Shown here in pieces: positions 58,210-64,000 of a DNA stretch of 64,000 nt. The notes beneath the pieces are model-generated. The model was not told the DNA's origin. It saw nothing but the letters and a program-made list of their open reading frames with translations, and searched no databases. The translations under genes and the position numbers were made by a program. Each line of letters starts with the position of its first letter. The stretch's first letter is position 1. The stretch comes from Fasciolopsis buskii (taxonomy: Eukaryota > Platyhelminthes > Trematoda > Plagiorchiida > Fasciolidae): NCBI GenBank assembly GCA_008360955.1, contig LUCM01002882.1, forward strand, positions 330,034 to 394,033. Reading direction: 5' to 3'.

Positions 58210-59656
58210 GTGTATACCTATGGATATGTATGTCATTGCAAGAATGGGAATAATGTGGGGTTAAGCGGATCCATGGTTCATCTGTGAGCAGGATACCACT
58301 CAGTTGCCGAAACCTAACTAAAGGGTTTTCTTTGGGGACTCTATCCCCAACCTTTGATCCACTGGTCTAACGAGCAAGGGAGTAGGACGATCTAACGGTC
58401 TTGGTGCCCAATGTGGACCGATGACAACCGGTTGCTTAATTTAAAGGCCCTTCGGACGGGGCTAGATATCGTGGAGACTCGGTGCGCTACTCACCACAGA
58501 TGCTAGTGAGCATCGAGTCGTATGCTCCGTACGCCGCTCGCGTTCGGTTTGGAACCAGGGTTTTGTTATCTCAAACAACCAGTCAACTCGATAGAGGGTG
58601 CCGGACATTCGCATTAATCTTCACATTTTTGTGATAACAGCGATGCATAAGACTTCCTCTCCAGAGTTTGTTTTAGGATTCAGTTCATTTGGAGGCATTT
58701 CGAGAGCGGTTCATGCCGAGTAGCCATCTCGAAGCTTGAGACATCCACTTCTGACCATGCTGCGGCATTCGGTAACCTGATTTACTAATGCTAATGAGAA
58801 TAGGGTAGAAAACTGATCTCTTTCCTTCCAAATCGGTGTGGAGTTGATGTAATTGCCATTTTGAGCGTTCAACTTGCTAATGAAGGGGACTTTAATTTTG
58901 TAAACAACTCTTTAAAATGATTTACCGTCTCTGTGTGTATCATCAGCCTTACATTAAGACGGGCAGCCGATAGTCTGCAGAAGTAAGAGCCTGAAAAGGC
59001 TGTTATGTAGGGAACCTCACACGTTTCATTTCATCGCATCGTCTTGCTCTTTTTCCAATGTTCCAATGTCGTCCTGTATGTTAACAGACTCGTGCGGTAT
59101 GTATACAGGATTTCTGTCTTGTTTTATGTTCGTACGACATGCTGTTGGGGAAGACTGTTGGGTTGTTTTGGAGTGGGAAAACCGGTCGCTGTTATTAGTA
59201 ACACGCAGTCAGGAAGTCTTTGGTGACTACGAGAAAATTGATCATAAATTAGGTAACCAAATTAGCAACCTTCATTTTTTCGACCTCGAATCTCACCACG
59301 GTGGATCCCTTAGCTTGCTTTCAGTACCCTAATCCACCTTCGCCTTTCGAACCATGGCATTTCCACTGCCCAAGAAATAACATAGGCGTGGAGACCGTTG
59401 TATCGATTTGCTTGTAAGTTTATTTGCCCACAGTCATTCGATGACAATACCTTTTATTGAATATAAATTTATTTATTTATGACATTCAGTAGTTTCTCCA
59501 CTCACCCGCTCCCTATTTGATCTCCCTATTATATCAGACGCACTCCGCCGTGATTCAGTGCTTGTATGGTTTACTTGCATCCTCACGCGCATCACTTTGT
59601 CATCTTTCTGATTCATGCATGAACCGCCGAAATCGGTTGCAGGAAAAATTGGAAAG
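56698..59656 (+). CDS. PPP6R: Protein phosphatase 6 regulatory subunit (SAPS domain), 5' half
   Basis: Exons 56698-56706, 56752-56888, 56927-57013, 57062-57242, 57280-57409, 57441-57520 and 59538-59656 join in frame to 743 nt (247 codons plus two bases). The product matches the SAPS domain N-terminus: SHLDSLLSQDDVALDDIL, VVDECKAENKSLLTFITQPH, CLRQLVEY, VASELLSSGGPRM, LASF-like HLSASFLCRIISSL, QAFFAQKTDLSECILTSIDK with PSILDLFYNFIQSP, LISDLISLLSVEQPNETHSA and VIQCLYGLLASSRA. SAPS subunits bind the PP6 catalytic subunit and direct it to substrates in cell-cycle, DNA-damage and traffic control. Vertebrate members are about 800-900 residues, so most of the protein lies downstream; no later exon was found before 64000. 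Start inferred from the family's MF.. beginning and distance to HLD.LL. Confidence 0.9.
56707..56751 (+). other. PPP6R intron 1, 45-nt micro-intron or trans-splice acceptor
   Basis: Ends in a polypyrimidine run and TTACACTTCAG directly before ATG. It could equally be the outron acceptor for spliced-leader trans-splicing, which flatworms use. Confidence 0.55.
56752..56888 (+). CDS. PPP6R: PPP6R exon 2
   Basis: MYHSPSMYCSHLDSLLSQDD to ENKSLLT, ending in phase 2. This is the diagnostic start of the SAPS domain. Confidence 0.92.
56889..56926 (+). other. PPP6R intron 2, 38 nt
   Basis: GTAAAT to ACCTAG, phase 2; splicing gives LLTFITQPHCLRQLVEY as in the family. The upstream alternative acceptor CTTAG at 56911-56915 would bring in a stop. 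Confidence 0.88.
56927..57013 (+). CDS. PPP6R: PPP6R exon 3
   Basis: ITQPHCLRQLVEYSVSGPNE to EDQF, ending in phase 2 inside an Arg codon. Confidence 0.9.
57014..57061 (+). other. PPP6R intron 3, 48 nt
   Basis: GTACGT to GGTTTGCAG, phase 2; contains an in-frame stop, so retention would truncate. Confidence 0.88.
57062..57242 (+). CDS. PPP6R: PPP6R exon 4
   Basis: QCHVASELLSSGGPRMSCAL, LLRDTESLNILYKHLRDNEL, THLSASFLCRIISSLMQYGG. Ends in phase 0 at GAG|GTATGT. Confidence 0.92.
57243..57279 (+). other. PPP6R intron 4, 37 nt
   Basis: GTATGT to CCGTACAG, phase 0. Confidence 0.88.
57280..57409 (+). CDS. PPP6R: PPP6R exon 5
   Basis: VQAFFAQKTDLSECILTSID, KPSILDLFYNFIQSPTNPEI, SLV; corresponds to the family's F...FV..LL.HI.TS.IMDLLLRL segment. 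Ends in phase 1. Confidence 0.9.
57410..57440 (+). other. PPP6R intron 5, 31 nt
   Basis: GTGTTG to GTTTATAG, phase 1. Splicing joins SLV-AVLMQQLSDSTLISD in the family's register; the GT at 57406 would give the wrong phase. Confidence 0.82.
57441..57520 (+). CDS. PPP6R: PPP6R exon 6
   Basis: AVLMQQLSDSTLISDLISLL, SVEQPNE, ending in phase 0 at GAG|GTGAGT. Confidence 0.9.
57576..57619. repeat. (TA)n microsatellite, 44 nt
   Basis: Uninterrupted TA run 55 nt inside PPP6R intron 6, directly before a block A copy. Confidence 0.95.
57634..57816 (+). repeat. Block A of the composite repeat, plus orientation
   Basis: Begins GAAGCAGCAAGTAGTATCTG; an inverted copy lies at 57968-58153 and a direct copy at 40899-41092. 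Confidence 0.88.
57887..58600 (+). repeat. Composite repeat with internal (TA)n, copy 2
   Basis: Block B (57887-57952), inverted block A (57968-58153), (TA)27 (58155-58208) and the outer block (about 58266-58600), in the reverse order and strand of 41195-40440. No coding content. Confidence 0.78.
58155..58208. repeat. (TA)n microsatellite, 54 nt
   Basis: Uninterrupted TA run at the junction of block A and the outer block. Confidence 0.95.
59538..59656 (+). CDS. PPP6R: PPP6R exon 7 (last one found)
   Basis: THSAVIQCLYGLLASSRASL, CHLSDSCMNRRNRLQEKLER, phase 2 at AAG|GTTAGT. It aligns with the HSNASQ.LC.I.R...... segment of SAPS proteins. Confidence 0.8.
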
Positions 59657-60659
59657 GTTAGTTAACCTCCCCTCCGTTGCTTCGTGAATGTCCGATTTCT
59701 CTGCTCCTCGAGTTGGTTTGTTTTCTACATCCTCCTTAGTTCTACCACGTGAATTCCTCCCGTTCGTAGTCTCTCTGAATATTCCGCCCTTCCTGGTGAC
59801 CTCCGTGAACCGCTGACTAGTTTTCGAAATTTGCTCTACTACTTTTATTATAATGTTTCCAGCAACTATTAATTGACCTAGAAAACTTTTGGAACAGCTC
59901 TGTCAAACTAGCCTCCGACCGGTCGGCTTGACTCTTCTACTTGGATTATCAGTTTCTTAGTGGGGTTATGGTCAACAGAAGGCCTCCAGGTGGTCGAGTT
60001 GACCGACGTTGGTTGGATTCGAACCCGCGACCTTTACGTCCAAACACTACAACCTTATCAGCTTGACCGCCGTTGGTCAGACGAAATGACCTATCTCCAT
60101 TTCGAATTTGTCGTATAATACTTTATTTTCGACTACCCAGTCGCCAATACGTTTTCCCGTGCAACTAGCACCTGCGGGGGCATTCGACTCTGCGCATCGC
60201 AGATCATCGCTATCCCGCGCGATATTTGAAGGCAAACTTGTGACAAACTCGATGCGCCTTCGTTCCATTTGCACATTGTACCCCATCGTAAGCGCTGGAA
60301 TTTTAAGCTTTCGACTGCGATTGTCGGTGTTCCATGGTAGTGATAGAAACAGTGACACTGATTGCATCACTTTGTTTGGCTAATTAGCCATAAAATAGAG
60401 TTGAACTGCTGCAGTACAAGACTTCATGAATGAGCATTGAATTCCACACTGTCCGAACATCAAACATCATTTATGAACCGCTTCTACCCTTATGCCTTAT
60501 GCCATCGTAATGGGTCATCTCGTCATTCAGTCCCATTTAAGAAGCTTTTTCTTTCTGTTCCTACCATTCAAAAACCAATTATACCCTGATATGTACCACA
60601 TTCGTTGCTATGATGCACTAATGTATTGCATCGCATCATAACATGAATAGTTCATCATA
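59657..60659. other. Unassigned DNA, presumably PPP6R intron, with a SINE
   Basis: No further SAPS exon found. The 60077-60383 frames on both strands are unrecognised. Confidence 0.35.
59985..60075 (-). mobile_element. tRNA-like SINE fragment
   Basis: On the minus strand a perfect B box GGTTCGAATCC (60025-60015) follows an A-box-like CAAGCTGATAAGG at the right distance. T-stem pairing is poor, so not a working tRNA. Near-identical 16-nt direct repeats (ACCAACG-CGGTCAA) sit at both ends. Confidence 0.65.
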
Positions 60660-61305
60660 ATGAGACAATACCTTGTCGTGGCGTGGTGACTTGTGCGCCT
60701 CCATGACTCAACGAGCAATGCAAGATGAATTATCTGAAGCCGAAGTTGCAATCGTGCTTAGAAGGTCAACAATTAAAGGACTGATGAAGTAGTCTCCTTA
60801 CTCTTCATTTTTGATGTTAATTTGAGCTGGCAGCTCAATCAGAAGAAATGGGTATAAGAATAACCGATGCAAGCAAACGGACTTCCACTTCGACACTCCC
60901 CGCCGTCTTGTGGATAGGTTTTTGATAGAACTGTAGGCTTAAATTGAGAGCCAGTTGTTTTATTGTTTAACGGCTGGATGCCTTAGCAACATTCAACCAT
61001 AATTTTCAATGAGCTAAAAAAATCAAATGAATTTCATACTACATCGGTTGCCGCTCACAATAATCAGGACCGCGGTACCATTTCTTCAAACAGGGTGGGT
61101 AGTGATAGCAATAGGCCTGCTCAGAGTTCCGGAGCTGGGTTAACGGTCAACCGCCGTGTGGATGAGACCATTGAATCAAAGGCCCCGTTAGGGTTTCCAA
61201 ATAAAGGATTCCATTGGTTTCGACACCGCATAATCAGGACCGCGCTGCAAATTGCATTAGGCGGTTCGGGTTGGTTTCGGCTTTTACACCTGTCGGTTTT
61301 GCCCT
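60660..61305 (+). mobile_element. RTE-like 5' region fragment
   Basis: Diverged copy of 54930-55400: both contain GAAGTAGTCTCC, a GGCTTCCACT-like stretch, AGCGGCTGGA(C/T)-like text and CAGGGTGGGTAGTGATA. No endonuclease follows. Confidence 0.7.
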
Positions 61306-61309
61306 AATG

Positions 61310-63140
61310 TACTTTGGCTTCGGTTCCTACCTCACGGTACTTTCCGCTCAGGAGATCAGTAAATGAGGAACAACGAAATATCAGCTGTAACGTAATCATT
61401 TTGGGAACCATATACAAACGGAAAGATGTAGAATGAATAATGTCACTAGCTGCGGTATTCCAGCGTATCACCCATTGTCTCCAGCCGTCGCTCGTGGATT
61501 CCAATCAGATTGTCCACGCGAACCGAACTGCTGGTTGAGGTTTTCATTACCTTTTTGCCATGTCGCCGACTGACCACTCCAACTCATACTCCAGCCCCTA
61601 ACTGTTTCGGAGAACGGCATTAAGTGGGACAAGGCATGCACAAAACATGTCCCATCCTCTTTAATCTATTGATATTCATGGCCTCTTCTAAATTTTGCAT
61701 TCTAAGACCCAGTATTTTAAGCCTAACCTCTGAGTTACTCAGAAAATTTTCACCAAATTCGACCAATACTGTGAGGACAACTGTGTTCAAACATTCAAAA
61801 CCTTTGCACATCTGATCTTAGCGTCCATGTTTCCAAGCTGTATAGTGGCGTTGACCTCACCGCTGATGTGTATACTCGGCTCTCGACCGATAACCAAATG
61901 TCACGCCGATTCTACAGATGCCTCAAGTTGATGAATTTAAGTCAAGCCCTCTGCATGCTCAAAGACATTTCGTCCGATATATAACCACTAAGTGAGATAC
62001 AACTACCCAAGTAATTAAATTTATCTTCGTTCTGATCTCGCTCCACGAAAACAAGGTCTACTTTTTAGCCAATCCAATCCGACGGTTGAGTTTTTTATAG
62101 ACGCAAAGTGTATCAGAAAGGTAAGTACACTATCGTTCGGATGATCAAGAATTTACTGCACCTTCCTTTGGTCTTCACTCAGTGGCACAGCATCGTTTGC
62201 ATATTCTAAGTCAGACATTCTCCTGTCTAAGTGACTATCAGTGTTGTTATTCCTGTTTGAGAAAAGAACATCCTACATCATCATCTTATTTGCAAAAACT
62301 GAAAAAAAAATTGAAAATGGGCAACTCCAACGTCCATTTTTATCGAGGTAAATTCGATTGAGAGATTGCCATTAACATGAATTCGGTTTCGGCTATTCGC
62401 ATATAGAGTGGTAAAGTTAGGCGAGTTTCCATGGCGCATTCTACCCTGAAAGGCAGTGTAAAGGTAGTGGGTTTCGACTCGTCGTGACATCCACCCGGAT
62501 CAGAGATCAATACAGCTGTGGTGACTTCGCGCTGACTATGCCAGTCGGTAAGCGGAACAAAAACGCTGCATGAGAAATCCGGTGAGTGCCGATGGACCAA
62601 ATTAGCCGGCAGAATAATCAATCTGAGTGTTGCTCATCGAAGACTATAAGCTATTTGGTTTTGATTAATAGACGAATACTTTGTCGGCTCAACTTGGTGT
62701 TTCCTACCAGAGTTGGTGAGAACTGGAGATGGCGACCGCCAAGAAGAATCGATTGAGCATTTGCGGCCTATCCAGAGCAGACATCTCATCACATTTTCTG
62801 CTTTACGACAGAGGCAGCACCATAGAAATGGACAATTAACTGAACCGAACGCTGCTTTACATCAAGAAAGACAAGGTTCATGAGTTCACCGATCCGTGGT
62901 CATTCGTGGTATTGCTCATGGCCACCATATCGGTAGGACGAAGGTTCATCAGACTCTATAGTGAAGATGCAGAGGGTATCTGGGGAACCGATGCTCCGAG
63001 GCTGCCCACACCGCAGAAGAGGTTTTTCTTTGGAAGCCTTAACGGAGCCCTTGATTCAGTGGTCTCACTCACAAGGCGGTTGACCGTTAGCCGTTACGGT
63101 AGACGAATTAATGCTGAGTTGCATCCTGTTCACCCTACCT
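61310..63140 (-). mobile_element. RTE-like element remnant, minus strand
   Basis: 5' repeat at 63092-63032 (inverted match to 61139-61198). RT part: RRMSDLEYANDAVPLSEDQR (YADD now YAND, about 62220-62160), NYLGSCISLSGYISDEMSLS, IWLSVESRVYTSAVRSTPLY, VLVEFGENFLSNSEVRLKIL, NINRLKRMGHVLCMPCPT, GWRQWVIRWNTAAS (to about 61310). Endonuclease is not recognisable between 63000 and 62300. Confidence 0.82.
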
Positions 63141-63179
63141 AGCAGTATTACTACCATTTTTAATGTGCCTGATTCTCAT

Positions 63180-63800
63180 TATCGTTCATGAGCAAACAAC
63201 AGCTTAGTTGGTTTTGACTTTCGTAGCAGAATCTCTTAAACCTCATCGATTCTTTAAACCCTGCTCCGTTAACGTACGTACTCATCCAGACCGGTCCACG
63301 AGTATGCCTAGCACTGTCAGTAGTCTCATTGACGATTGATATCTGCTGGGTCTGTGAAACGCGAATCCAGGATTTAAGACTAATCAGTTCAACTAGTTGT
63401 TTGTGGTTTCTCATTAAGGTATTTCTTGCGCACTTCAGAAAACGGAGCAGCACGAATTGCGATTGAGCCTGTTGTAGGAGTAGTCTTGACTGACAAGATT
63501 GATGCTTTTTTAGACCGAATCCCGGTTACTAGAATATACACTAAATGTGAATAGATTAAGATGGTTTGGATATGTTTTGCACATGCCCAGAGAACAACTA
63601 TCTCTCTGTACTTTGTTCTTCGAGGCAGGTAATGAAGAAATATGGGTCGGAGTGGTCAGTCTGTAACGTGGCAAAAATGCGTAAAAACCCTCACCAGCGG
63701 ACCGGCCACTGTAGGCCTAGTTAGACTACCGGGCTGAGGTCCACGAAATCCTTCTAACTGTTGGTTGCAGGCAGTTGGTGATATGGCCCTTAGTATCAGA
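63180..63800 (+). mobile_element. RTE-like deletion derivative: endonuclease start joined to RT C-terminus
   Basis: Plus-strand frames give SVVSLTIDICWVCETRIQDL (63300-63380; family GIDVCCVSETRIQD) and, about 130 nt later, GRSGQSVTWQKCVKTLTSGP with ATVGLVRLPG.GPR.PSNCW and LQAVGDMALS (63640-63790), the RT C-terminal end. The whole palm is missing. Confidence 0.8.
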
Positions 63801-64000
63801 ATCAGTGACGTCCCTGTATTTGAAATGTTTCTTCTACCTAGTTTTTCAGCTTATTAGTTCAAAGTCACTCACTACTGGTTCCTTTTTCTCTTTGAGTAGG
63901 CGGCTCTATTGGATAACAATCCAAAAGAAAGCACGCTAAATGGCTGTATAAAATTGAACTGAATACTCGTTTATGTCTTGTATGACCCCGGGAGTCAGCT
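63801..64000. other. RTE tail and right edge
   Basis: A TTGAACTGAAT near 63953 resembles the CTGAA tails elsewhere. Nothing else seen. Confidence 0.4.

Larger units (their letters stand above)
57521..59537 (+). other. PPP6R intron 6 (2.0 kb) carrying the composite repeat
   Basis: GTGAGT to ATATCAG. Holds two (TA)n arrays, an inverted A-block pair and the second composite repeat. From 58601 to 59537 nothing was recognised. Confidence 0.85.

Noticed and set aside
57410..58264. 284-codon plus-strand open frame, the longest in the window
   Set aside because: It begins inside PPP6R intron 5, covers exon 6, then runs through TA arrays (IYIYIY) and the inverted repeat. Only 57441-57520 is coding.

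Overview
The window looks like nuclear DNA of a digenean fluke (trematode flatworm). It is AT-leaning, sparse in genes, has split genes with introns of 31-48 nt near their starts and multi-kb introns later, and is crowded with decayed RTE-like and CR1-like non-LTR retrotransposons plus a Penelope-like remnant, a combination known from flukes. I cannot name the species; a fluke with a large repeat-rich genome fits best. No prokaryotic gene structure, CRISPR array or convincing functional tRNA/rRNA gene was seen. All protein-family calls come from remembered family features, without a database search.

Two host genes can be reconstructed exon by exon. On the minus strand (16453 down to 5844) lies an axonemal outer-arm dynein intermediate chain 2 gene (DNAI2): seven coding exons joining in frame to 581 codons, with introns of 45, 40 and 36 nt followed by 1.3, 3.6 and 3.8 kb. 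The extreme C-terminus was not located. On the plus strand (56698 to 59656 and beyond) is the 5' half of a SAPS-domain regulatory subunit of protein phosphatase 6 (PPP6R family): seven coding exons with introns of 45, 38, 48, 37 and 31 nt and then about 2 kb. The two genes show no functional link; each is an isolated island among repeats.

Layout: 0-5.8 kb, RTE and CR1-like remnants; 5.8-16.5 kb, DNAI2, with a Penelope-like GIY-YIG remnant and a tRNA-like SINE in its last intron; 16.8-44 kb, at least eight decayed CR1-like copies on both strands, separated by unassigned DNA; 43.5-56.5 kb, a cluster of RTE-like elements, one of which contains a near-perfect 647-bp fold-back next to the only N in the window; 56.7-59.7 kb, PPP6R, whose fifth intron copy region (its first long intron) holds a composite (TA)n-containing repeat also present, inverted, at 40.4-41.2 kb; 60-64 kb, further RTE fragments and a SINE.

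The observations most worth following are the fold-back (probable assembly error), the micro-introns that stay open in frame in DNAI2, the 31-nt intron in PPP6R, the PPP6R start codon only 149 nt downstream of a retroelement tail, and the composite TA-core repeat. I did not find a convincing new biological system.
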